From Gigaspora rosea (taxonomy: Eukaryota; Glomeromycota; Glomeromycetes; Diversisporales; Gigasporaceae): a stretch of DNA of 64,000 nucleotides. Numbering within the stretch: position 1 is the first letter of the stretch; every line of letters starts with the position of its first letter. Where the stretch lies: NCBI GenBank assembly GCA_003550325.1, contig QKWP01001677.1:1-64000 (forward strand). The letters are read 5' to 3'. Shown here one piece after another: positions 45,244-57,562 of this stretch. The translations under genes were made by a program, and so were the position numbers. Below the pieces are notes generated by a model. The model saw nothing but the letters and a program-made list of their open reading frames with translations, was not told where the DNA came from and made no database searches.

Positions 45244-46364
45244 AGCACCAGGCCCATATTATAAATTCTTGTAAAGCGTTGTTAGTACAATAAATTATAT
45301 ATAGCGAAAGTGTAAATAATAGAAGAATATAATTTTACTATGAATATAAGTTGCTATATATTAAAAAAAAAGAAAAACCTTATTAGCAAAGTTGCAATCT
45401 ATATACTACAAAATGGTTGTTCTTAAATTACTCTATATTTTTATAAAATGCCGTTTTTTCACTCTTTTTTCAAAAATACATTTTACAGAAAGTTTGAAAA
45501 CTTCAAAAGAATTTTGTAAAAGAAGGCCCTTTTGAAGGGGTCTCACATTACCTAGAGCATTAGTTTTTTTTATTCTTTATACTGTTTGATTTATTAAAGC
45601 TTTAGAAATCTATTTGTTTTAAGAAATGTTATATGTTGTAACTAAGCCTTGGGAAGAAAATTTTAAAAACATGATTTTGTTGATTTGTGTAATTTATGAA
45701 AATCATATGATAAAAAACTAGATGTGACATTTTGATCGACTAGTAATTTATATATATGCATATAGTAAAAAAAATCATATTACTTACTTTAAAGCTTAAT
45801 TTCTTTACAACTAGTAATTCAATTTTGCTCAAATTTTAACCATATCTTTATCATATGCACATTAATGCACTTGCATAGTACAAGCTCATAGAACTGCATA
45901 TTGGTTGCAAAATTATTTAAAATATCTTTTTTTTAAAAAAAAATTGTTTTTTTTTCAATACAGTAAATTGTACATGCTTAATTATTAAAATAAAAACAAT
46001 AAAAATAATATAATAAGTTAGATTAAAACAGTATTAAAACCTATTTTATTTGATACTAAAAAATTTTTAATAATTAATCAAGAAAATAAAAATTTTTCCT
46101 TAGTGTCAAAATTATGAAATTTTTTGAGGTACAAATCTTTCTGCACGGCCCATAATAAATAAAATTTCAAAAAAATTTCAGGGGCAATTTTGTAGGAAAA
46201 ACGGTTTAAAAAATACTTTGATGTATACAATAGAAATCGTCTTATAATAATAGTATAATAATTATTTCTATATAAATTGCAGAAATTTTAATTGACCGAT
46301 ATATTGGGTCACGTAATTGCGGTTACAATAACCACAGTTACAAATCTATTGATTCTACATTTTT
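45244..46364. other. AT-rich intergenic DNA 3' of the WD40 gene
   Basis: Nothing recognisable as gene or element. Confidence 0.4.
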
Positions 46365-48407
46365 TTACAAAAAAAAAGCAGCACAAAAAAATGCTTTATC
46401 CATGATTAGCAGGGATTTACCGTCCGGGCGCCATCGAACGTTATGCACCTCAAAATTTGCTATTTTTTATAACAAACAATGATATATATAAATTTAAGAA
46501 ATAATTTAAATAAAAGATAAATAAATCTATAGATATAATATAAATATAAAATTGAATTATTACCAATAGGAACTTCAATAATTTCCGTTCCAAGTTCTTG
46601 ACCACACCAAAAATACAAGTATTCGTTCCCGCAACAAATCAAAAGTTGATCTGGCCCAATAGGATTCCAATAAAAGTGTTTTATTGGGCTCAATTGAATG
46701 ATTAAAGCGACAGGTATTAAATGTGGGATATTCCATATCCAGAGGCAATTTGGCATATTATCTTTAAAGCAAAAAAATAAGAATATAAACAGATAATAAT
46801 GAAATAAAATAAACCAAACAAATATTTTTACCATTTCTAGCAGCTATAAAATGACCATTAGAATTAAATTTGCAATATCCCACGCCTAACTTAGGACTTG
46901 GTTTCGCTTCAATTAGAATTGAGGGAACCTCTAAAGGCCCATCGACAAGGTCGTCTGTTACAATGATTTTATTCTGATCAGATTAATTAGTTCAATGCAA
47001 TTGAAATTAAATAAGATACATACATTTTGATATATTTCGACCGTATTCTTTACTGAATTCATTCACTTCCCTCCATATTTTCTAATAACATATATAATTT
47101 GATAAGTAATTTAATCAAAAAAAATGGATATGCTAAAAAAAAAATTCGATTATTAATAATTTTTACCAATTGATTAGGATTCTTAATTCGACTAGCATGT
47201 ATGAATTCTATTATTGGTGACCAGGTATAATTGTTGAAAAGACGGATCTATATGATAAACCATCATATTTAGGTAGTTCATTTATGAAATAATAAATTAT
47301 ATTTGGTAGATACCTTTTGATCGTAACTTCCAACAGCTACTAGTTTACTCGAAGGAGACCACGCGACAGATTTAACACCCAATCCTTCATCATCTATAGA
47401 AAAGTTTCCTAGACATTGTCCATCCAATGTATAAATCAAAATTTTGTACTACGTAGTAAATCAATGTATTAATGAATATATATATATATGCACGTATATA
47501 ACATTAAATTATTTTGATAATAAATATTATGATAAAGTAATACCCAAATACAATTATCCCACGCCACAATATAATGACCATTTGGTGATAACGCTATGTT
47601 GTCTAAGTCTACAGTATCAACTTGGAATACCTAATAGTTGATAACAATTCATCATAAAAAATTCGAACAATAAACAATAATATAACTTTTATTATATATT
47701 TCAGTATTTGAATTCTTACATTTAACAATCTCCAGTCATCAGTATCACATTTATATACACCTATAAAATCTTTACATTCACGACGTTCTGCTAAAATGAA
47801 CCATGGTGGATCTTCACGAAAACAAAACCCTAAAAATAAAAATAAATTATTTGGTATCATGAATATAATTGAATAATCTATCAATTTGGTATCAAATCTT
47901 ACCTTTATTGTGATATTTTGGATCTTGTATATAATAACCATTATTAGTTATTAAAGACCATATCGTTATTCGAAGCTTTGAAAAAATGAACAAATGGAAA
48001 GATATTATGCAATATTATGTATATTGTTTTTTTTTACAATAATTTTGTTGTAAATATTACAATCTTACCTCAAAATCTGAGAAACACATGATGCTTTTAC
48101 CATCGAGATTCCATTTTACGTTCAATAAACCGGCGGGACCTTCCTTTATTAATTTTTTCCATGTAGGATCATATATATCACGAATCATAATATCACCTTT
48201 TGTAAGATTTGCAGCTAAAATCAAAGAAGAATTTGGCGACCATTCTATACATTGTATGGAGGTAGAATGTTTGAATTCACGCGACACCTTAAGAGTTTCC
48301 GCATTACGGATGATAATTATATTCTCAATAGCTGTTGCAACGTATTTTAAATCAGGAGAAAACCGACAAAGGTTTGAGGATTGTTTGTATGGCACAGTGA
48401 AATTCAT
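46365..48407 (-). CDS. WRAP73: WD40 protein WRAP73 (Wdr8), 432 aa, 10 exons
   Basis: Exons (high to low): 48407-48069, 47975-47903, 47829-47720, 47630-47544, 47448-47314, 47247-47167, 47081-47024, 46954-46832, 46761-46564, 46459-46365. They sum to 1299 nt and stay in one frame to TAA. Introns are short, with GT...AG ends. Conserved points against the family as I recall it: MNF start, [13 protein letters not shown] (residues about 14-26), [17 protein letters not shown] (150-158), SVAWSPSS (around 233), [13 protein letters not shown] (334-346) and the last-strand [17 protein letters not shown]. Human WRAP73 is about 460 aa, so this is full length. Known: in fission yeast Wdr8 works with Msd1 to anchor microtubule minus ends at spindle poles; in animals it is centrosomal. 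A spindle-pole role here is inferred. The start of exon 8 is the least certain splice site, chosen because the other AG gives an immediate stop. Confidence 0.92.
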
Positions 48408-48620
48408 TTATGAAATGTTTTTTTTTAAAAAAATCAAGTGGTTTATATTCGATATTCGATATGTTTACATGTTAACGCGTTTAATCGTAGAAGATATTTG
48501 ATTGGTCAAATTTACGATGATTCTGCACATGATCGAATCCTTCCGATTGGCTAAGTTTTTATATCAATGTGTTCCTCCTCGCTTGGGTGGGTACTATTCA
48601 AGAAATTTGATGGTCTATGG
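48408..48620 (-). promoter_or_regulatory. WRAP73 upstream region with two CCAAT boxes
   Basis: Read on the minus strand, CCAAT occurs at 48505-48501 and 48550-48546, about 95 and 140 bp before the ATG. That is a usual distance for the CCAAT-binding complex. No TATA box is claimed, as the AT content makes chance matches likely. Confidence 0.45.
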
Positions 48621-49857
48621 AGTAGTACGCCGTGCTTGAGTTGCAATTGTAATTACTTGATCACGTTGTAAATACATACCAGATACTCATACTCGACCGA
48701 ACTCAGATTTCATCCTGTTCTAAAATAATTTTGTTATTAAAAATTTACAATCAAAATAAATTGTATAGAACAGGTTTTACTGTAGAGTACTGGGGTTTTA
48801 TTTATGTTGTTTAATAGTATTACAAGTCATATTGTAGGAGTCTAATTCTAATAGGTATCAGCCAATCAATTTTCGACACGTGAACTACAAGTAGTCTGGT
48901 ATTATTAAACTTTGAGCCGAAATAGCTTTTTTAAACTTATAAGAAAAATAAAAAATCTATTTTTACAATTGAATTTTGTTTAAAATAGTGGATGGTTTTT
49001 GCTGTCCAGTACTGTATATAAAACGCCAAATTTTTAAATTTTATATAACATTAAATTGATATAAACTTTTTAAAATAAAAGATACTAATTGTTAGATTTG
49101 ATAGTTTAAATCAAAAAGCTAATAAAATATACAAAAAAATTTTTTTTTAATTTTTATTTTTGGTAACAACTGTAGTTTTATCTCAGACAGATTGTTTAGT
49201 TTCATCTTAAAAATTTAATTAATAAGAAATTCGATTATAAAAAACCACCAAAAGCTGAAGAATCAAGAATGCAAAAAACAAGGTTCACTCCCCGAACAAG
49301 ACTAGTAAGACATAGCAGGCGGAATATTTTATTTTTATACTAAAATAGCCCAAAAATCATTTAAAAATACATATTACAATCGGTTCTATATATATTCTAA
49401 TTCTTCTTATTCACATGTCAACGCGACCAATAGTTGTGGTATTTTTTACATACTGTAAATCATGACGTTTTAGTGAAAAATGGTTTGTAAATTTACTGTA
49501 TTTGTGTTATAACAAGTTGCTAATATATTAATTAAAATTATAGTTATGGATCAAATGCTTGGAAATTTCGAATATTCACGTGAAGTTGATGATATTGTGC
49601 ATGTATATATTATATAAATATTAGAGATAATGCATATTTCCCTGAATATTTTATGTGACAGAATAAGATAATGCAATTCGGAACCTTGTAAATGCAATCA
49701 AATGTTTAACAAATACATAAATTCGATAACTAAATTATTCGATATATGACATAATTATCTAACCAAAAACATTTTAACGGGTTAATTTAAAACCTCCATT
49801 TATGGCTTTGTGTACCAGCACCATATTTCGCAGATAATAGTAATATGGGTCCAGCAC
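48621..49857. other. AT-rich intergenic DNA
   Basis: No gene supported. At 49545-49605 an ATG frame (MDQMLGNFEYSREVDDIVH) runs into a GTATAT donor-like site and looks like a lone first exon or a gene fragment; no second exon was found. Confidence 0.35.
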
Positions 49858-50243
49858 ATATTCAGAGCAAAGTCGCGTCCACCAGTATTCAAATGCATGG
49901 TAACTTTATATAAATTTTTAGGATACTAACTGAATATAGAATACCTAGATTTCTAAATATGGTTTGGTAAACAAACTATGAAACAATGAAAAAAAAAAAT
50001 CTCTCGAAAAAAAATGCAAATAGTGTAAAATTCACAAGGATCTCTGGGAATGTTGCATAATAGTCCAGTGCAAAAAGTCGAGTCCACCAATACAATTTGT
50101 TGGGATACTTAACTGAATCTAGAATACCTAGATTTCTAGATATGGGTTGGTAAACAAACTATGAAACAATGAAGAAAAAAAAACGCCCGAAAAAAATGCA
50201 AATAGTGTAAAAATTCACGAGGATCTCTGGGAATGAATTATTT
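49858..50243 (+). repeat. Tandem duplication, two units of about 185-200 bp
   Basis: GTCGCGTCCACCA / GTCGAGTCCACCA, then AGAATACCTAGATTTCTA, GGTAAACAAACTATGAAACA and AGGATCTCTGGGAATG occur in the same order in both units with few differences. No coding frame. Confidence 0.8.
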
Positions 50244-51469
50244 AGTTGCATAATATTTGACCTTTGAAGAAATTTGATTATAAGTATTGAATTAGCCAAG
50301 CGATACATAGCTGATAGAGTCAGACCAGAAAAAAAAAGGTCTAATATTTGATATGTTAAATGTTTTAATCACTACTTGAAGAATTATATTTAGAAGCAAA
50401 ATTTTCGAATCATACAAGTAGTTGTGCAACATTAAAAACAATATAAAACTAGGTAGCTGTCCACAAATATTTGTTCCGCTTTTTATATTTATCACAAAAA
50501 ATAGTGATATCAAATATTTATTACAGTATAATTATCATCACGTAGTTTAAACAGGTTTTTATGTATATTTTTTGTATTATAAAAAAAAAAAATTACGTAA
50601 ATTTTATTCTTTAATTCTTAATCAAAACAGGTAACCTTATACGTAATAGAGCTTTAAAACTAGTAATTATTAACGCCAAAAAAAAAAAAAAAAAAAAACC
50701 ATAATTTCGAATGCATGCAAATGTGTTATTAGCATCTAAGATAGCGCTATTTCTAGTAAATTGCTACAAATAGCTAGCTAGATTATTTTTTTTTTTTGTG
50801 CTAAAAAAGGTGCGAAAATTTTTGGTTCATGCAATAATTATGATTTTTCTTTTTTATTTGAGAAACAATTAGATTCAATGCTCAAATGTTTGCTAGTTCA
50901 TATCAATAAAAATCGATAAATATTTATAATATTTATATATATCTGCTTTCATGATTATTTAATAGCTGAACATTTTGGTTTATAATAAACTAAAAGGAAT
51001 TGACGTTAGAAACTCCTATATGTGATCATTTTGCATTAAAAAGAATCCTTAATATGCATAATAAATGTTGATAAGCTAAAAAAAATTCAGTAATCATTCA
51101 ATAACGGTAATAATAATTCAGTAATAATTCAGTAATTGCATGATTTTTTTTTCAATTTTAAGAAAATTGTCCCTGAGACCCTTATACTTATACAGTAAAA
51201 CGATACAGATCCAATATATTTTATGATAAGGAGTGTTTTCCCAGTGACAATCATTTTTTGTTCTCCGAGAAAACATACATAAATTTCTTTGAATGAGATT
51301 TTAAAAGATTATTTAGGCTATTTTATGTTATTGTTATGCGGATAGGAACAACCGGTGGTCGTGCCTATATGTCTCTCATTATTAGTAAAATAATTTGATT
51401 GGCTAAAATATGTACAGCATATATATACGTAAAATATAAATAAATTTACAGTATATATATATAGTATAT
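50244..51469. other. AT-rich intergenic DNA
   Basis: Poly(A) runs at 50579 and 50680; otherwise nothing recognised. Confidence 0.4.
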
Positions 51470-51660
51470 ATCTGATATATAAATTTACAGTATATATACT
51501 ATATATACTATATATACTATATATACTATATATACTATATATACTATATATACTATATATACTATATATACTATATACAGTATACTATATATACTATATA
51601 TATACTATATATACTATATATACTATATATACTATATATATTTATATACAGAATATATAT
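51470..51660. repeat. TATACTATA microsatellite
   Basis: About 15 near-perfect copies of the 9- to 10-bp unit ACTATATAT between 51485 and 51645. Confidence 0.9.
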
Positions 51661-51663
51661 ATT

Positions 51664-51935
51664 TATTGGCCGGAGCGTAGCGACGGACCCTTAATTTCTA
51701 TGCAAAGTGATACAAAAATTACCTTCCTGATGAGCTTCAATTGTAAAAATCTTGACAAATTTTACTTTTTTGATATACTTGCATATATATGATGTAAATC
51801 TTATCAGAAATGGAATTTGGAAATTTTTTGTCTGTCCGCACGCGTGTCTATATTTGTGCTTTAATGTTACCAACATAACGCGTTTGTGTAATATGATGAA
51901 CATCATATGATGAGCTCCGGACATATAATGCTACG
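51664..51935. mobile_element. CCGGAGC-ended repeat, about 270 bp
   Basis: GGCCGGAGCGTAGCGACGG at the left and GAGCTCCGGACATATAATGC at the right recall the ends of the 16684-17330 insertion (TGTCCGGAGC / GCTACGCTCCGGACA). The minus-strand frame of 77 codons begins inside the right end. Target duplication not identified. Confidence 0.5.
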
Positions 51936-53081
51936 CATTAGCCTAGTATATATTGCATTATATCTTATCGTTATGGCGTGGCACGAAATTTTGGTTAGTG
52001 TCATGCCATATGGCATACCAAAATTTATATCTGTACCAATGAAAAAACTAATAAACAATCTCTAAAAACGTGTACATTAGGTGTTAACTAAATATATAAT
52101 GTCTAATTGTTTATGCAGATCTTTTGAAACTATTTAAAATATATATAGTATATATAGTTTAGTTTTAAAAAGATCTTTTATTATTACCAATAAAAAAAGT
52201 TTCTTTAATCACGATGATACAGTGATAGGGTCTTAATTTTCGAAGATCATTATGAAAATTATCTATTATTTTTTTTTTTTATCCTTATAAATGAAATTTA
52301 TTTATTTGTTTTATTAAATTGAGTTTTTAATTTCGATGAAATTTCTTATCATTGTCTGTAGAGATACTGTATGTAAAACATTATTTGTTGACATCCAACA
52401 ATGGACTTTTTATGCAAAAATATTTGTGATACGTATACATAATGCTGTAATGCTACCTATCATATCAGTATTTAACTTTACCAGGAAAATAACTTCATAA
52501 TAATCGTATTGCCGATTATATTATGATTTTTTTTATCACGAGTTTTATGAGTTTATTAAAATGACGTACACTCAACGATTATCTCTAGTTAGTCATGATA
52601 AACTAAAAATAACTATAAATTACGAAATTTATTATTAATAAACAATAATGAATATATACACCGGTACATCTCAAGGTTCCATGTCCTAGTTGTAAAAAAA
52701 GATTCACCAAGTATGGCTAAAACGTGAATCAATCAAATTCTAATTAAAAATTTACCTGATTCATTCTAAAAGATAATTCATATAATTAATTAATTTAGAA
52801 AGATTTTCACTAAAATAAATTTCACGTTCAAATTGTCTTGAGAATTTTTATTGACATTTTGATCACGTAATCCAACTCAAAAAAAAAAAAAAAAATTATA
52901 CAAAAATATACGGTATGTCTAAAATTACAATTTTTAAATTATGTAATCAAAAATAAAAATATTACAATTACAACGAGAAAATCAATTGCTCGAATAAATT
53001 GTAAATTTAAATAAATAGAGATGAAATATGAGTTTATGAAAATTGAAATTAATAATATTAAATAATATTAAAAATAATCAA
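51936..53081. other. AT-rich intergenic DNA
   Basis: A small hairpin (AAATTTTGGTTAGTG ... CATACCAAAATTT, about 51987-52030). At about 52670-52715 a frame reads VPCPSCKKRFTKYG, like a lone zinc-finger start; too short to call. Nothing else. Confidence 0.35.
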
Positions 53082-53567
53082 TCACCATGGTAAAGATTCT
53101 TTACGTTTGACTGGATTCATAGGTGATAAATTTTCAGTAGAAAAAGACTCATTAGGTGTATTATCAAATGATTCATCACTTGGTCTTCCTGGTGGTAATG
53201 TAGCAGAACGAATCATAGTTGGCATTGAATCAATTGATATCAATGAATCTACAGTAATTTTAAGATTACGCCGTCTGTTAATTTTACTTTCTTCATGATG
53301 TGATAGTGCACATTCTATAAATATATATATAATTCCAAATTAGTCGTCATTGTTTTTTAAATTCGGATCTTTTTTTTTAAAAAAAATACCTTGTAAATGT
53401 GATTTTAAATTCATTGAATATGAATAATCCAATGCTGTCCACCCTGAATGGTTTTTAACAGCAAATTGACATCCACGTTCAATTAATACAGTAACAGCCT
53501 TTCATAAATTTAATATTATTTAATATTATTTAATATTATTAATTATTAAATAAAAATAAATTTAAAT

Positions 53568-53598
<31 letters not shown>

Positions 53599-54543
53599 TT
53601 ACATCGAATCGTTCCCAAGCTGCCGCACTATTAATTAAAAAAATATATATATATTAAATCAAATTCAAATATTTTGTCAAATTATTTACAAAACATGCTT
53701 ACTAATGCAGTGCAGTATTTCCTTCGAAATCAGTTTGATTAATGTCAGCTCCATTTTCAAGTAAAAGCTAGACATATTGGAATTAGTACAATTATATATA
53801 AACATATATAATAACATATATAACATGTGAAAATAGAGATGTCAATAACCAACTTTGATAGGATCAAGGTTGCCATATTTCGATGCATAAATTAATGCTG
53901 TCTGTCCTTGTTTATTGACCATATGAATACTATTCGGAAAAAGCGATATATACATTTTCATTATCTATATAAAAAAATGTGTATATATATATATATATAT
54001 TATATGTATTATATGTATTATATGAATTATATATATGTATTAAAGAATTTAGAAACTTTTAAAAAGAATTTATGAATTCTATTCTTACCTCTATGAAATT
54101 ATATTGTGAAGCAACCATCAATATCGTATTATTATCAAAATCCTTTTTTTTTTTTAAAAAAGTAATCGAGTAATTAATTAGAATATGATCAGAGTAATAA
54201 AAAATAAGTAGTATTAAGAAACAGACCAACCTACTCTAGAGAGCTCAACCTCTTCGTGTCCGTTATTAAGAAGATATTCTACGACGCGATCATGACCGTA
54301 ACGAGTAGCATACATCAAAGTAGTCCTTTGAATTTGATCAAAGAAAAACCTTAGTTTTGAAAATGTATTGTTCAAAATAAAAAAAAAAAACTGAGAAAGA
54401 TCCGGGAAAGTACACACGTCATACCAGCCATTCACTGGATCTGGATTTTGCATATTAGTCTTTGCAATTAACCGTTTAACAAGATGAAGATTCCCTTCAC
54501 AGGCAGCACGCCGTAGTCGTACTCGTGGGTCTTCTACTGGCAT
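53082..54543 (-). CDS. Ankyrin-repeat protein similar to TORC2 subunit AVO2, 268 aa, 8 exons
   Basis: Exons (high to low): 54543-54425, 54325-54235, 54142-54089, 53964-53854, 53767-53703, 53627-53603, 53498-53390, 53314-53082; 807 nt in one frame. The N-terminus DPRVRLRRAACEGNLHLVKRL (residues 5-25) closely resembles the start of yeast AVO2 as I recall it. Ankyrin units follow: NGWTTLMYATRYGHDRVVEYL (38-58), DNNTILMVASQYNF, KQGQTALIYASKYGN, LLLENGADINQTDFEGNTAL and HSGWTALDYS. The last about 75 residues are serine/threonine-rich with RRRNLKITVDSLISIDS, likely disordered and phosphorylated. AVO2 of budding yeast is about 425 aa and is a non-essential TORC2 partner; this protein is shorter and the assignment rests on the N-terminus, so a general ankyrin protein is the alternative. 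The exon 2 donor has a nearby competitor 4 nt downstream. Confidence 0.85.
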
Positions 54544-54899
54544 ATTAAATATTATATTTGATACTACGTAATCAACAGTGACTTTTTTTTGTGGATATGA
54601 CGAACGTACAAGTTTTTTGTTAAAAATTTTTAAAATATTTAAACGTTTAGGTTACATGTTAAATCCGAGCATTTAACTTGTTTGTGGCAGCTGTGTAACG
54701 AATAACAAAAGTAAATCAATTAAACCCATTGGTTTAAATATTATTATATATAAAATTTCACACAGCCATTAAATGTTTTAAAAGTATTAATTTTTCACAT
54801 TAATAGCCCGAATTTACAAATTTTTTTAGAAACAAAAAAAATTTTAGACATTGAAAATGATACTATATAAGTCTTACGTAAAAACTTGAAAACTACCTA
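54544..54899. other. Intergenic spacer, 356 bp
   Basis: Between two genes on the same strand. It holds the AVO2-like promoter and the 3' region of the gene upstream. A CCAAT on the minus strand occurs near 54728. Nothing else seen. Confidence 0.4.
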
Positions 54900-55108
54900 T
54901 CAAATATTATCAACCGTTTTATGCTGTATTAATTTGTAAATTTTTCCGGTGATTTTGTGTGCAGATTTTTTATATAAAATACGACTTGTTAATAGTCGAG
55001 CACACCAAATTCCCACTGCAATCCATAAAGTCATTACGTCTTCAAAGGTAGGTTCATCGGAAGTTTCTGGAATATAATCTAATTATTATTATTATTAAAT
55101 AAAAATAA

Positions 55109-55147
<39 letters not shown>

Positions 55148-55912
55148 ATTTTATTAGTCTCGTTTCATTTTAGTTTCAAATTTTTAGTTTCATCAATTTT
55201 TATTTTTAGTTTCATCATTTCATCAATTTTTAAATTTAGGATCAATTTCCGATTCATCGTTTCATTTCCGTTTCAAAATTCATTCTAACAAAATTCATTC
55301 TAACAAAAAAAAAAAAAAATGCTTACCTGTTTCTACAAAAATTTCCGTAAATTCTTCATTTTCTTTATCATAAACAACATTAAGAAATTCTTTTAATGGA
55401 TCAACATAATTCAATTCAACTTTATGAGCCACCGCTTTCAATGCCACTATGTTTGGTAAATGATTTTCGCTAGAATCCAATTTTACTGTATGTCTAAGGA
55501 ATGAATAAAATCTCTTTACACCAATTAATTCTTTTTGAATTTGACCAACATGTGCTACATATAATCCATCAACACTAGTAAATTTGTAAATTGGACAATA
55601 ACATTGATGTTCTTTTGATAAATGAATGACTACTTCTTTATCGTTTGTTGGACTAATGAGTGTTAAAATTGCATTTTGAGTTGCATATGGTTCAAGTGAC
55701 TTTCCTATATACGAAAGATAACGTGCAACTAAAAAGAAAAACATTCTTTATTAAATATTACCTTTTTTTTTTTTTTCTTTCCTTACGTATATAATATGTA
55801 TTTACTTAGTTGACCTACCTCGAAGACATGCAAAACGATAATATTTTCTTGCAGAGTTATGAATCTCATTGGTAAAATGGGGATCCATGTTCAAAATTGT
55901 AGAATAAGACAT
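54900..55912 (-). CDS. Unrecognised 220-aa protein, 3 exons
   Basis: Exons: 55912-55819, 55728-55327, 55066-54900; 663 nt in frame to TGA, all with GT...AG introns. The first residues are MSYSTILNMDPHFTNEIHNS. The middle has YATQNAILTLISP, a cysteine pair in HQCYCPIYKF, and VGQIQKELIGVKRFYSFLRH. The C-terminus has one hydrophobic helix (VMTLWIAVGIWCARLL, about residues 179-194) followed by a basic segment (TSRILYKKSAHKITGKIYK), which could be a tail anchor or an amphipathic helix. I do not recognise the family. Good splice sites, coding-like composition and the compact layout next to the ankyrin gene argue that it is real. The ATG at 55912 is the first in the exon; a methionine nine codons in is possible. 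Confidence 0.75.
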
Positions 55913-57515
55913 TTTTTCACTTTTAAAGGAAAATTTCGAAGATTATATATATGATCAATTTGTGGGAATTTCATATTTATAGTATTTATATAGTATTTAT
56001 ATAGTATTTATATATTATTTTTTTTTTATATATAATATTTTATGTTTTTATTGACAATTTGACATATTGAATGTTTCCAAATGAAGTAGATACCTGTCAT
56101 TCCTGAATTTAAGTTTTGCGTGCAGATTTCAGGTGCTCTGCGATCGTTGATAATGATAATTTTTTTTGCTACTTTACCTTATTGATTTATTTGATATCAA
56201 TAAAAAAATAAAAAATCCGATAGTGATATCAAAAAAAAAAACTTTATCATGATTTACTGATAGGGAATGCTTTTTTTCCTAAAAACCTGTATAACATTGC
56301 CTATATAAATTATATTTTTTTTCGGAGTTATAACAGGTTGACCGGTAAATGGCTAAATCACTTCAAGTAGTTTCAGTAGCGTGATGTACAACTGTAAATA
56401 TATACAAAACAATCGTTTATATATACAATATATATATATATATATATAACTTATATTGATCTTTGAAACCTAGTATAAATTTTAGATTAAAATTTTTAGA
56501 GTTAAGGTTTTTAGATGAGATTTTTTGACACTGAAATACCTTTGTTAGGTATGGCAACTATTATATTAAACATCGTTTAAAAATGTTTGTGATTTATTTC
56601 TTTTTAACTACGCACGTACGTACCCGATTTATAGTTGTACGTAATCAATAAAATGAGTCTAACCATAAAATAATAATTTATATGATCTCTATATGGAAAA
56701 TAAATCTATCAAAAAAAATAAAAGATATTTGGTAAAAATATTTGGTTATTACGATTACATCTCTTTTTTTAAAAAGTCGGGTAATCCAAGATTTATTTAA
56801 AGAAATTTTAAAAAAAAATAAATGTGCAAGGGAACAACATACTATTTATATAATTGCAATTAATAAAGATGAGATGTTAATTTTTTACAATTTACAATTT
56901 ATACTGTACGTATTTTCTACGTATACGCATGATATTACGTAGTAATTTTTGTGTTGTACAATCAGTATCAGTATTAATGAGTATATAATATAATAATATA
57001 ATATATATATATATAAATATATATAATATGCAATAGTATCATTATATTACGTACTGATAATTGATTTCTAACTTTGAAAGGTATCACAGTCATAGCGCTA
57101 AAAAATTTTTTGACAAAAAATCGAACAGGAATCCCTATTGTGGTATACCCATGACCAGATCACGAATAATATGATAAATAAATTCAGTATTTACAGTATT
57201 ATACACGTATTTTCTCTGCAATTATTCTCTGCAATGTTGGTTAAATGGCTGACCTGTCATAGACCATTTTGGTCATAAACGAAAGGTTGTTATTTCTTAA
57301 TATAGTAAAAAAAATTTTTTTTTTTATTAGCACGCGTTATATGACGAAAATGTCATATGATTGTATAACCTAAATCAAAAAAAAACAAGTTGCTATGGCT
57401 TAGCTTATACCGAATTTTTATATTAATAATATATATATTATATATTTGAATATATAAATATATAAACTGATTATTTCAAATTTATTCAAAATTTAATATT
57501 AAAATGAAACATATA
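55913..57515. other. AT-rich intergenic DNA
   Basis: (AT)n runs near 56430 and 57000. No gene or element recognised. Confidence 0.4.
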
Positions 57516-57562
57516 CCGGTAGTATGTATAGTATGTATAGTATGTATAGTACGTATAGTGTT
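57516..57562 (+). repeat. Short GTATGTATA tandem
   Basis: Four copies of the 10-bp unit AGTATGTAT. Confidence 0.7.

Noticed and set aside
48088..48501. 137-codon plus-strand frame
   Set aside because: Antisense shadow of WRAP73 exon 1 and its promoter.
51691..51924. 77-codon frame on the minus strand
   Set aside because: It lies wholly inside a dispersed CCGGAGC-ended repeat, with no domain; kept as part of the element.
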